A DNA stretch of 61,494 nt from Saprospiraceae bacterium (lineage in GTDB: Bacteria > Bacteroidota > Bacteroidia > Chitinophagales > Saprospiraceae). The stretch covers positions 1 through 61,494 of the forward strand of contig JAEUUT010000223.1 in the NCBI GenBank assembly GCA_016787415.1. Reading direction: 5' to 3'. This document shows positions 52,354 through 60,190 of the stretch, piece by piece; the stretch's first letter is position 1; each line of letters begins with the position of its first letter. The notes below the pieces were generated by a model. The model searched no databases, had not been told where the DNA came from, and worked only from the letters and a program-made list of their open reading frames with translations. A program made the translations under genes and the position numbers.

Positions 52354-55092
52354 CTATCGTACCACCGTAATATCTCCTTCATACTGCAACTCTTCTCCAT
52401 CAATGAATTTGACAAAGGCATAGAAAGAAAATACGCCCTGCACAGGTTCACCTTTGTAGGTGCCATCCCAGCCTTTGTCGGGGTCGTTCAGCGGATTTGC
52501 GCGGGTTTCGTATACCAGTGTTCCCCAGCGATCATACACACGCAACAAGGTAATGGCCTCTGCGGCAGGGCCTCCGAAGCCGGTAAAAAAGTTATTGGGA
52601 TAATTTTTTTCCGGTCCGAAAACATTGGGGAAATACATTGGACGGTTGCGGTTGACAATGATTTGTACATCATCCACAGCCGTACAACCATCTTCGTCGG
52701 TGATGGTAATCGTATAAATCTGATTGGAAATAGCCGTGATGGTCGGCTCGGCAATCGTTACATTGTCTACACCCAATCCTGGCGACCAGGAATAGGTGAC
52801 CGGCCTGCCCACTGGGCTGGTCGTAGTGGAAACTTGCACGGTAAACCCCAGGTCGAGGGTCGTGTCGCCGGGCTCGGCGGCCACGATCAGCGGCGGGGGT
52901 TGTACAACCGTCGCAAAAACGGAGTCAATACAGCCGCCGCCATCCTTGATTTTTACCCAGTAGTCGCCTGCAGGCAGGTTGCGCAAGGTATCGGAAGAGA
53001 CAAAATTTACCCCGTCGGCGCTGAACATATACGGTTGTCGACCGCCGATGCCTTCCACGCGTATTTGGCCGGTGGGCTCGCTATTGCAAATCAGGTCGAG
53101 AATATCCAGCACATCGACGGCTACATCGGCAGGTTCGACTACAAAAATGCCGCCTGTAATGGTACAGCCGTTTCCATCCGTTACCGTAACGGTGTAATTG
53201 CCGGGTGGGAGGTCATTGGCTTTCATGGTGGTTTGCCCGTCCGACCAGGCGTAGGTGTAGTTGCCCACACCGCCGGAGGGCGTGGCCAGACCCATGCCGT
53301 CGTTGGCACTGAAACAGGAAATGTCGGTGGTGTCCATTACCAGTTGCAGGAGCGGGTTGTCGGTCACTTCCACCTCAAATGTTCCTTTGCACAGCACCTC
53401 GTCGATGGCCTGAATAGTGTAACTGCCTGCTGCGTAGCCGCCCTGAAAGTTTTGATTGATAAAACCGTTTCCAAAATCAAACTGTATAGGCTGTACACCG
53501 TTGGTGACGTTCATGGTAATGACCCCGTTGTCGTCGCCAAAGCAAAGCGGTTTATCCACCATAGCCTCCGCAGTCAGCACCCTTTCTTTTACATCGATCG
53601 ACAAATCGGTTTCGCAGTTGTTCGAGTCGCGGATTTTCAAGGTGTACAGGCCTACTCCGAGTCCGCTCAGACTGGGCGTATTACCAAACAGGCCGCCGTT
53701 CCAACTGAACAGATACGGCGGCGTTCCGCTGGTAATGTTGTTAATTGTAATCGTTCCATTGGCGGTGCCGTTGCAGTCGGGGGCAGCAATCAGCGTATCC
53801 ACCTCCACATCGGGGAAAATATTGACCGTCTGGATGTCGGTGAGTTTGCAACCCAGGTCGGTTTCAAGGGTAAGCACCACAGGCCGGATGCCGGAGGTAT
53901 TGAACTGCACCGTATGCGGGCCGGGGCCGGTAGCCGTTTGTGGCACAGCATCAGCGCCAAAACTCCATTTCCAGGAAGTAATAGAGCCCAATGAGAAAGT
54001 AGAAGCGTCGGTGACCTGTACCGCAGTTCCCAGACAAACAGCAGGCGGATCGGTAGTAAATGCCACTTCCGGGCCCAAAAATTGCCCCGAGCCGCCAAAA
54101 TCGATGTTAAAACCGTTGCCAGTGGAAGTAAAATTGTTCACACACAGGGCATACGACTCCCCTTGCACCATATCGAAGGGCGACAGCCAGGCATCGTCGC
54201 CAGCATTGTTACAGCCTGCATCTTCGCTGACATCGGGGTCGCCCGCTCGCAGCCCCGTCGGCCCCATACATGGACTTGGATAACTATTGTCGCCGGAAGC
54301 CATGCAGCGTACGAGTTGCTTGCCTGCACAGTTGCCAATGCCGTTGGGCAGTCGATACAGCGCGAAATCGAGGTCGTCGCTGACGTTCAGGGGCGACAGG
54401 GTAAATTCCAGCGACCCGGATTGCGAGCAGGTCCATACAAACCAGGTGGAATTGGTTTCGAAGTTGCCGGGCGCTCCATTGGAAAAACACAGGGCGTCGG
54501 TCAGTTCGGAAGTATTGTTGCCTGCGCCCACGATATTTTGCACGACAAACGACGATTTATCGCACAGAATAGACGCGTCGGGGCAGTCGGAAGTGGGTTC
54601 TACCGGCGGGTTGTAGTTGCTGATACACAACTGGAACGTGCCCATTTTACCCGCCGCACCTTGCACGCGTATCAGGTAGGTGGAGCCGACAAAAAGCCCG
54701 CCCTGGTACCCTTGCACGATATTTTGCACGCCGCTTTGGCACTCCAACTGGTTGATGGTGCCGCCGCAACTGCCGAAATACAGCGCCAGTTGCGGATTTT
54801 GCAAGGTACCGCCAGGGGCCTGTGGCGTGGCGCCGCGTACGGTGATCGTCACGTCGGTAGCCTGTGCCGTAAATGCAAACCACACATCGCGCTGGGTGGT
54901 GGCGCCGAAACAAGTAGCCGGCCCATATGACGACGGCGTAGCGTCAACATTGGTAAATTGCCCGTTTGCGCTGCAAAAGTTCCCCACATTAGGGATAAAA
55001 ATCGGATTGGAACACTCGTCGTTGGAAGGCTGGGCCCATGCAGACACGGCAGCCAGCAAAAGGACGAGCAAAAGGAGTGGTTGTTTTCTCAT
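52354..55092 (-). CDS. Secreted gliding-type protein with PKD, SprB-like repeats and type B sorting domain
   Basis: 912 residues with signal peptide (LLLAAVSAWAQ, 1-21). After a lectin-like N-terminal half (about 22-330, Cys-rich, DVWFAFTAQ) there is a PKD-like domain (ITSWKWSFGADA) and four SprB-type repeats of about 80 residues with the GTPPYLFSWNGG, GLYTLKIRDSNNC and GNYTVTVTDGNGC patterns. The C-terminal 85 residues (PNVFGPEKNYPNNFFTGFGG, YDRWGTLVYETR, GWDGTYKGEPVQGVFSFYAFV) are the CHU-type gliding-motility-associated sorting domain used by the type IX secretion system. Surface adhesin or exopolymer-interacting protein is likely; no enzyme motif. Confidence 0.9.
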   Translation of the reverse strand: MRKQPLLLLVLLLAAVSAWAQPSNDECSNPIFIPNVGNFCSANGQFTNVDATPSSYGPATCFGATTQRDVWFAFTAQATDVTITVRGATPQAPGGTLQNPQLALYFGSCGGTINQLECQSGVQNIVQGYQGGLFVGSTYLIRVQGAAGKMGTFQLCISNYNPPVEPTSDCPDASILCDKSSFVVQNIVGAGNNTSELTDALCFSNGAPGNFETNSTWFVWTCSQSGSLEFTLSPLNVSDDLDFALYRLPNGIGNCAGKQLVRCMASGDNSYPSPCMGPTGLRAGDPDVSEDAGCNNAGDDAWLSPFDMVQGESYALCVNNFTSTGNGFNIDFGGSGQFLGPEVAFTTDPPAVCLGTAVQVTDASTFSLGSITSWKWSFGADAVPQTATGPGPHTVQFNTSGIRPVVLTLETDLGCKLTDIQTVNIFPDVEVDTLIAAPDCNGTANGTITINNITSGTPPYLFSWNGGLFGNTPSLSGLGVGLYTLKIRDSNNCETDLSIDVKERVLTAEAMVDKPLCFGDDNGVITMNVTNGVQPIQFDFGNGFINQNFQGGYAAGSYTIQAIDEVLCKGTFEVEVTDNPLLQLVMDTTDISCFSANDGMGLATPSGGVGNYTYAWSDGQTTMKANDLPPGNYTVTVTDGNGCTITGGIFVVEPADVAVDVLDILDLICNSEPTGQIRVEGIGGRQPYMFSADGVNFVSSDTLRNLPAGDYWVKIKDGGGCIDSVFATVVQPPPLIVAAEPGDTTLDLGFTVQVSTTTSPVGRPVTYSWSPGLGVDNVTIAEPTITAISNQIYTITITDEDGCTAVDDVQIIVNRNRPMYFPNVFGPEKNYPNNFFTGFGGPAAEAITLLRVYDRWGTLVYETRANPLNDPDKGWDGTYKGEPVQGVFSFYAFVKFIDGEELQYEGDITVVR

Positions 55093-55224
55093 GATGATGT
55101 TGCGTTTCGAATTTCAGGAGCGTAGAAGCATATGTTTAGACGCAAAAACGTAGGGAATTGTTGGTTGGTTGTAGTGTCAAAGTTTTCTTAAAAAAAGGGT
55201 GGGGTGCTGTGGTATACCCGCTTT

Positions 55225-55450
55225 GGCAGGATGGAACAACGGATGATACGGATTAGAGGCGGGTAAAAACGGATTTTTCGGCCTGTCGGCCGTATTCAGT
55301 AACGACGAAATAAGCATTGGTTGTGAAGCGGTTACGTTTACTAAACTTTTTAAGTTTAGTAAACGTGGCAGCAACACATAGAACGGACTGCAGTATAACT
55401 CATCCGCTGTAATCCGAAAAAATCCGTTTCATCCGTTTTCCCATCCTGCC
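55225..55450. repeat. Palindromic word element, nonamer family I, with central perfect palindrome
   Basis: Outer arms GGCAGGATGG (55225) and CCATCCTGCC (55441) enclose degenerate nonamers CGGATGATA/CGGATTAGA on the left and AATCCGAAA/CATCCGTTT on the right. At the centre is a perfect 15-base inverted repeat ACGTTTACTAAACTT (55334-55348 with 55352-55366, loop TTT). The rest of the divergent gene-free stretch 55093-55649 shows only the pssA promoter motif. Confidence 0.85.
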
Positions 55451-55619
55451 CCAGTGAACACGGACACCCATACAAACGAACAACTTTGTGTATTCATGCC
55501 CCCCACCCCGATTCTTCCCTGCAAAAGAACTATTTCAACGCATAAAAATCGCTTTTTAGCAGCAGGTGTTCGCCAAAAGGATAAGTTATTTAGGCAAATG
55601 CCATTCCGGGCGAAAATAT

Positions 55620-55627
55620 TACTTTTG
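55620..55627 (+). promoter_or_regulatory. Candidate -7 element (TACTTTTG) for pssA
   Basis: Exact TAnnTTTG 22 bases upstream of the pssA start (55650), giving a very short leader of about 15 bases. No clear -33 motif. Confidence 0.5.
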
Positions 55628-55649
55628 CGGCGGCTACCGCCACCTACCT

Positions 55650-56375
55650 ATGAAACACATTCCCAACCTGCTTACGCTCGCCAACCTGTTCTTCGGGTGC
55701 TGCGCCCTGCTGTATACACTGGCTTATGATCCGGTGACAGCGGCTTTGTTCACCCTCGGGTCTTTTTTGTGCGATTATGCCGACGGTATGACAGCCCGCG
55801 CCCTGAAAGTGGCGTCGCCGCTGGGCAAGGAACTGGATTCGCTGGCAGATGTAGTGAGTTTCGGGGTGGTACCCGGCGCTATGCTGTACCAGTTGTTGAA
55901 ATTTTCAACCTGCGGCGCCGAGTCGGTGGTACCGGGTCACGCGTTTTCGGTATGCACGGCGGCGCTCCCTGCTTTTGTACTTTCGGCAGCATCGGGTTTG
56001 CGGCTGGGCCGTTTCAACCTGGATACGCGGCAGACGACTTATTTTATCGGATTGAGTACGCCGGCCTGCACGGTTTTTGTGCTCGGACTGGCGTTGACGG
56101 TTCACTACGACTATTTCGGCCTGGCAAAAACCATCCAGCAACCCTGGCTTTTATATGCATTGGTCGGGGTGCTTTCTTTCCTACTGAACAGCGAGATCCC
56201 GATGTTTGGCATGAAAATAAAAGGCTTCGACCTGCGCAGCAACCTGTTCAACCTGGCTTTCCTGGTACTGTTCGTGGTGCTGTTTATCGTCCTGAAAGCC
56301 CTTGCTTTGTCTGTGATTATTTTGATTTATATTGTTGCATCAGTGGGGTGGATGAAGGTGGAGAAGGGGGGATGA
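55650..56375 (+). CDS. pssA: CDP-diacylglycerol--serine O-phosphatidyltransferase
   Basis: Inner-membrane CDP-alcohol phosphatidyltransferase making phosphatidylserine from CDP-diacylglycerol and serine, the route to phosphatidylethanolamine. 241 residues from MKHIPNLLTLANLFFG (55650); the upstream ATG at 55566 would add non-signal residues containing promoter DNA. The metal-binding signature D-x2-D-G-x2-A-R-x8-G-x3-D-x3-D is complete (Asp42, Asp45, Gly46, Ala49, Arg50, Gly59, Asp63, Asp67). Six or more membrane spans follow. The stop overlaps the start of a palindromic element, and psd is not adjacent. Confidence 0.95.
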   Translation: MKHIPNLLTLANLFFGCCALLYTLAYDPVTAALFTLGSFLCDYADGMTARALKVASPLGKELDSLADVVSFGVVPGAMLYQLLKFSTCGAESVVPGHAFSVCTAALPAFVLSAASGLRLGRFNLDTRQTTYFIGLSTPACTVFVLGLALTVHYDYFGLAKTIQQPWLLYALVGVLSFLLNSEIPMFGMKIKGFDLRSNLFNLAFLVLFVVLFIVLKALALSVIILIYIVASVGWMKVEKGG

Positions 56376-56591
56376 ATCAGGATTTTTAGGATTGGGGGGA
56401 TTAGAAGGATTCCCGACGGGATGTCAAAATTTTAGAAATTGATTATTATTTTTTTCGTGCATTCAAGCCAATCAATTACAATTGATAAAAATTTTGACAC
56501 CACGGCAGGAATCCTTCTAATCCTTTAAATCCTAAAAATCCTGATTCAACCCGCCTCATCAACCTTATCAACCTTATCAACCTTATCAACC
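56374..56591. repeat. Palindromic word element, nonamer family E plus D tail
   Basis: Left arm 56374-56415 is nonamers GGATTTTTA/GGATTGGGG/GGATTAGAA/GGATTCCCG; right arm 56508-56547 is the reverse complement in nonamers AATCCTTCT/AATCCTTTA/AATCCTAAA/AATCCTGAT. GTCAAAATTTT (56423-56433) pairs with AAAATTTTGAC inside. A family D tail (CAACCTTAT repeats, 56548-56591) leads to the purS start. It joins the pssA stop to purS. Confidence 0.88.
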
Positions 56592-56597
56592 CATTAC

Positions 56598-56849
56598 ATG
56601 AAATTTATCGCTGAAATCGACATCATGCCACACCGCGAACTGCTCGACCCACAAGGTAAAGCGGTGGTCAACAACATGAAACACCTCCACCTGTCGGGCA
56701 TTGCCGACGTGCGCATCGGCCGCCACGTGAGCATGACGCTCGAAGCCGCCGGCGAAACCGAAGCCCGCGAAAAGGTGGAAACCGCCTGCCAGAAGTTGCT
56801 GGCGAATTTGATTATGGAAACGTATCACTATTCGCTGAAAGCAGTTTAG
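56598..56849 (+). CDS. purS: Phosphoribosylformylglycinamidine synthase subunit PurS
   Basis: Small subunit of the FGAR amidotransferase complex (with PurL and PurQ) in de novo purine synthesis; it bridges the glutaminase and synthetase. 83 residues, the normal family length. Recognised by KFIAEIDIMPHRELLDPQGK, then ISGIADVRIGRH-like (LSGIADVRIGRHVSM) and EKVETACQKLLANLIMETY. purL and purQ are not in the window, which is unusual because they are often adjacent. The gene is flanked on both sides by palindromic elements carrying nearly identical left arms; the stop touches the second. Confidence 0.93.
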   Translation: MKFIAEIDIMPHRELLDPQGKAVVNNMKHLHLSGIADVRIGRHVSMTLEAAGETEAREKVETACQKLLANLIMETYHYSLKAV

Positions 56850-56856
56850 TTATTGG

Positions 56857-57082
56857 GGGTTGATGAGGTTGATAAAGGCATTTGAATCAGGATTTTTGGG
56901 ATTGGGGGGATTAGAAGGATTCCCGACGGGATGTCAAAATTTTAGAAATTGAATAAAATCTGCTTGGAAACAATCGCAACTATAAGGAATCAAGGAAATT
57001 TTTCAAATTGTGACGTTCCGTCGGGAATCCTTCTAATCCTGTAAAATCCCTTTAATCCTGATTCAAATACCCTTATCAACCC
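56857..57082. repeat. Palindromic word element, nonamer families D and E
   Basis: Outer family D nonamers (GGGTTGATGA at 56857, TTATCAACCC to 57082) enclose family E nonamers. The left arm 56884-56951 is almost identical to 56374-56441 (from GAATCAGGATTTTT to AGAAATTGA). The inner right arm begins CCGTCGGGAATCC (57018). Element spans the purS stop to the rsmI start region. Confidence 0.88.
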
Positions 57083-57108
57083 AAATAACTGATAACCACT
57101 AACAAGTC

Positions 57109-57777
57109 ATGCTGTACATCATCCCCACACCCATCGGCAACCTCGAAGACATCACGCTGCGCGCCTTGCGCATCCTGAAAGAGGTAGCAGTGATTATGGC
57201 CGAGGACACGCGCACCAGCCGGCGCCTGCTCGACCATTACGGCATCACGACGCACATGCGCGCGTTTCATGCCCACAACGAGCATGCGGTGACGGAACGC
57301 ATTGTCGACGAACTGGCCTCTGGTGTTGATATGGCTCTGGTATCTGACGCCGGTACGCCGGGCATCAGCGACCCGGGTTTTCTGCTGGCACGCGCTTGCC
57401 AGCGCCGGGGCGTGCGCGTGGAATGCCTGCCAGGGGCGACGGCTTTTGTACCTGCTCTGGTATCGAGCGGATTGCCTTGCGACACCTTTCACTTTGAAGG
57501 TTTTTTGCCACACAAAAAAGGCCGCCAAACCAGGCTAAAATACCTCGCCGAACTGCCGCACACGTTCGTCTTGTACGAATCGCCGCATCGCTTGCTGAAA
57601 TGCCTCGAAGAACTCGGCACTTTTTGCGGCGTCGAGCGCCCGGCCTGCGTGGCCCGCGAACTCAGCAAAAAACACGAGGAGGTAAAAACGGCGTCGCTGT
57701 CGGAACTGAAAGCGCATTTCGGCGCCAAAGAGGTGAAAGGCGAAATCGTGATCGTGGTGGGCGGCAAACCCGACTGA
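57109..57777 (+). CDS. rsmI: 16S rRNA (cytidine(1402)-2'-O)-methyltransferase
   Basis: SAM-dependent 2'-O-methylation of C1402 in the ribosomal P site. 222 residues; the YabN-like signature TPIGNLEDITLRALRIL (7-23) leads, then VSDAGTPGISDPGFLLAR, PGATAFVPALVSSGLP and FHFEGFLPHKKGRQ are all present. The C-terminal third carries the family motifs FVLYESPHRLLKCLEEL and ARELSKKHEEV. Shorter than E. coli RsmI (286) because the C-terminal domain is missing, which is common in Bacteroidota. Divergent purine and lipid neighbours; not in an operon here. Confidence 0.95.
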   Translation: MLYIIPTPIGNLEDITLRALRILKEVAVIMAEDTRTSRRLLDHYGITTHMRAFHAHNEHAVTERIVDELASGVDMALVSDAGTPGISDPGFLLARACQRRGVRVECLPGATAFVPALVSSGLPCDTFHFEGFLPHKKGRQTRLKYLAELPHTFVLYESPHRLLKCLEELGTFCGVERPACVARELSKKHEEVKTASLSELKAHFGAKEVKGEIVIVVGGKPD

Positions 57778-57981
57778 TGGTTTTTTCTGCTGGAATGTCG
57801 CGCTGCCAGAAATAGCATTTTCGTCGTAACACACTGTTTTACAATTGATTAAAATGCCTCTGTGGCCCTTTAAAAAACTTTTTTCAAAAAATATCTGAAA
57901 TTCAGGCAGCGTTTGAACAGGGGATAAACGTTTTCCCCCTGTCTATACAAACACATAACCGATCACCTGACAACAATAACC

Positions 57982-58068
57982 ATGACCGCAACTTTCACTT
58001 ACACCCTGGTACTGGCCGCTATTTATGTAGCACGCAAAGTCGGGGGCCTCAGAACCGCAAACGCGTAG
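57982..58068 (+). CDS. Possible 28-residue hydrophobic peptide
   Basis: ATG at 57982 and TAG at 58066-58068 encode 28 residues beginning MTATFTYTLVLAAIYVARK, a single potential membrane helix with a basic C-terminus. An excellent intrinsic terminator follows 22 bases later (58090-58133), so the stretch 57778-58133 may be a short transcript of its own. No promoter motif was recognised, no homologue is known to me, and chance cannot be excluded; it could also be a small RNA. Confidence 0.3.
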   Translation: MTATFTYTLVLAAIYVARKVGGLRTANA

Positions 58069-58089
58069 TTCAAACCATCACCACCACAT

Positions 58090-58133
58090 AAAAGCGCCCT
58101 TGTTGGAAGAATTTCCGGCAAGGGCGCTTTTTT
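58090..58133 (+). terminator. Intrinsic terminator
   Basis: AAAAGCGCCCTTG (58090-58102) pairs with CAAGGGCGCTTTT (58119-58131), loop of 16 bases, followed by a T run to 58133; the flanking A run would also allow function on the minus strand. It is a different kind of structure from the word palindrome that begins at 58135. Confidence 0.8.
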
Positions 58134-58134
58134 A

Positions 58135-58388
58135 GAGGTGAGAGGTGGGAGGTGAGAAGTGAGAGTTCGTAGAGTGAACAGAGGTGAGAAGTGAGAGGTG
58201 AGAGGTGAGAGTTCGTAGAGTGTACCGCGTTGCTATAAAATTTTGGAGTGGACGCTTTGCTCTAAAAAATATTTCTACATTGCAGAGAGTAACGTGGTAT
58301 AATCTACGGACTCTCGCTTCTCACCTCTCACTTCTCACCTCTGTTCACTCTACGGACTCTCGCTTCTCACCTCTCACTTCTCACCTCT
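58135..58388. repeat. Doubled, nested palindromic element, heptamer family B
   Basis: Left arm 58135-58225 has two successive heptamer blocks, each closed by a core (GTTCGTAGAGTGAAC at about 58164-58178 and GTTCGTAGAGTGTACC at 58211-58226). The right arm 58296-58388 mirrors this with GGTATAATCTACGGACTC, heptamers, GTTCACTCTACGGACTC and heptamers again. It is a whole element inside another, with a worn inner spacer (58226-58295). It ends 3 bases before the VOC start codon. Confidence 0.88.
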
Positions 58389-58391
58389 ATT

Positions 58392-58823
58392 ATGCGTTTT
58401 TCCCATACAACTTTCGTCGTTCCCGATCTGGATGCTGCCGTTCAGTTTTTCACCGCTACGCTCGGGTTTTCCATCATTTCCGAATCAGGCCCCATTTCGG
58501 ATGCGGGCGACCGCATCAACCGGCAATATGGCATGCCCGACAAAGCCATTGGCCGCGCTACTTTGCTGGAACACAGCGGCCAGCGCATCGAACTGCGCGA
58601 ATGGGAGGTGTACGGCCAGGGACTGAACCCGCTGCGCGAAAGCACCGTGCCGGGTTGCAACATCGCCATTCAAGTCCCGGATTTAGACCACACCATGCAA
58701 CAACTCAAAACCATCCCGCGTATGCGCATGCTGGAAGTGAACCACGAAGAAGGTTTTGTGTACTGCTTTACGCCGTTCGGGGTGCAGTTGCTGCTGATGA
58801 AAGAGCAGGGATGGGGGGTGTGA
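58392..58823 (+). CDS. VOC (glyoxalase/bleomycin-resistance) superfamily protein
   Basis: 143 residues with two beta-alpha-beta-beta-beta halves of the vicinal-oxygen-chelate fold: FSHTTFVVPDLDAAVQFFTA (3-22) starts the first, and NIAIQVPDLDHTMQQLK the second. A metal-ligand His (His5) and Glu in the late FTPFGVQLLLMK region are plausible. Substrate unknown; VOC folds cover isomerases, dioxygenases and resistance proteins. The start codon directly follows a family B element, and the TGA stop lies inside short GTGAGAG-type heptamers (58820-58840). Confidence 0.88.
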   Translation: MRFSHTTFVVPDLDAAVQFFTATLGFSIISESGPISDAGDRINRQYGMPDKAIGRATLLEHSGQRIELREWEVYGQGLNPLRESTVPGCNIAIQVPDLDHTMQQLKTIPRMRMLEVNHEEGFVYCFTPFGVQLLLMKEQGWGV

Positions 58824-58895
58824 GAGGCGAGAGGGGGAGCATACGTTCTAAATCTATACCTATCCGTTTCCTCTGCTTTTTCGTCCTGAAACACA

Positions 58896-59999
58896 CTATC
58901 GCTTGTTTTTCATCCGCAAAAACGGCTGCTCAATCACCACCCAACTCAGCCGCGCCAGCGCATACGTCCCGGCAAATGCCAGCAGGATGTACACTGTTTG
59001 GGCCAGCACAGGGTTCACGCCGGCGTGCAACAAGGGATCGCGAAACCAGTCGTGCCAGAAGTACTCAAACATCTGGTGGAAGATGTACAGTCCATAACTG
59101 AACTTGCCGAGGTGCCGCAAAAAAGCGTTTTCGCAAAGGCGGCGCACCCATGCTTTCGGGTCGTCGTTCAGCGCCAGGTACAGAAACGAGGCAAAAAACA
59201 GGGCCGTCATCGTGGCCATGTACTGCGTATTGCCAAACCACAGCGCGTCGGCAATGCGGTAGCCCATCCAGAGCAACAGGATACGAGCAATCCACTTGTC
59301 GAACGGCACATACGTGTTCAGTTCCAGACGCAAAAAAATCGCCAGAAAACTACCTGCGGCCAGTCCGTCCATGCGGCAGTACGGCAGCACATAACTCGCC
59401 CTCGACATGCTGGTTTGCATCCATTCGTCGGTGAGGTGCCGGAGCCCTGTACTGAAATACACCAGTAACACGCACAATCCCAGCAGATAACGCTTAGGCA
59501 GCAAGTACACCATCAGCGGCCACAAGATGTAAAACTGCTCTTCCACCGCCAGCGACCACAGGTGGTTCAGGTTGAAAATATGGCTGTGCCACGACCAATC
59601 GTTTTTCAGTCCGATGGCAATATTGGGTGCGAAACCGAAAAACCAGCCGAAGGAATCATATCCCGCAGGTCGTTCATTTTCAATAAAATAGGTGGCAAAC
59701 CAGGTAACAATCACCACCGTGTAATACAGCGGAAAAATGCGCAACAAACGGCGGCGGTAAAACCCGCTCCAGTAGCCCGGGCGGCCTTTGGTGCCGAGCA
59801 GAATGCCTGTAATCAGAAATCCCGAAAGCACAAAAAACAGGTCGACGCCCAGCCAGCCGCCCTGAATAAAGGTGTACCAGTGCAAATCCGTCCACCAGTC
59901 CAACAGCAAAAAATGGCTCAGCATCACCAGGGCAATAGCGATACCCCGCACCCCGTCGAGGGCTGGAATGTGAATGGGTCGTTGCCTGGTTTCTGACAC
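58896..59999 (-). CDS. Acyltransferase 3 family membrane protein (OafA/YrhL-type)
   Basis: 367-residue integral membrane O-acyltransferase with about ten membrane spans; acylates cell-surface sugars or peptidoglycan in known family members. Signatures: PALDGVRGIAIALVMLSHFL (12-31, with the conserved Arg-Gly and His29), GVDLFFVLSGFLITGIL, YRRRLLRIFPLYYTV and NHLWSLAVEEQFYILWPL, all conserved for the family. No SGNH domain fused. Downstream gene of the RND adaptor on the same strand, with a 191-base spacer carrying a hairpin, so not necessarily in one operon. Substrate unknown. Confidence 0.93.
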   Translation of the reverse strand: MSETRQRPIHIPALDGVRGIAIALVMLSHFLLLDWWTDLHWYTFIQGGWLGVDLFFVLSGFLITGILLGTKGRPGYWSGFYRRRLLRIFPLYYTVVIVTWFATYFIENERPAGYDSFGWFFGFAPNIAIGLKNDWSWHSHIFNLNHLWSLAVEEQFYILWPLMVYLLPKRYLLGLCVLLVYFSTGLRHLTDEWMQTSMSRASYVLPYCRMDGLAAGSFLAIFLRLELNTYVPFDKWIARILLLWMGYRIADALWFGNTQYMATMTALFFASFLYLALNDDPKAWVRRLCENAFLRHLGKFSYGLYIFHQMFEYFWHDWFRDPLLHAGVNPVLAQTVYILLAFAGTYALARLSWVVIEQPFLRMKNKR

Positions 60000-60102
60000 A
60001 GTTATTTGAGTTGTATTTTAACACGAAGGACACAAAGGATGGCACAAAGTTCACCATAAATTGATATGCCCCCTTTGCCCCTTGCATTTTGCTCTTTAGG
60101 AC

Positions 60103-60135
60103 ATTGACGGGGTGACTTCGAGTCACCCTGTCAAT
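60103..60135. terminator. Stem-loop between the adaptor and acyltransferase genes
   Basis: ATTGACGGGGTGACT (60103-60117) and AGTCACCCTGTCAAT (60121-60135), 14 of 15 pairs with a TCG loop. Flanks contain TTGCC-type words (60070-60100 and 60150-60187) reminiscent of the other word elements. It may be a terminator for the RND adaptor; there is no T run. Confidence 0.45.
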
Positions 60136-60190
60136 AGACACCAGGTCCATTTTGCCTCTCGCCCCTTGCTTTTTGCCTCTTGCCACCCCT

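Noticed and set aside
56598..57777. Operon pssA-purS-rsmI
   Set aside because: Large palindromic elements separate the three genes and their functions are unrelated; read-through cannot be excluded but is not supported.
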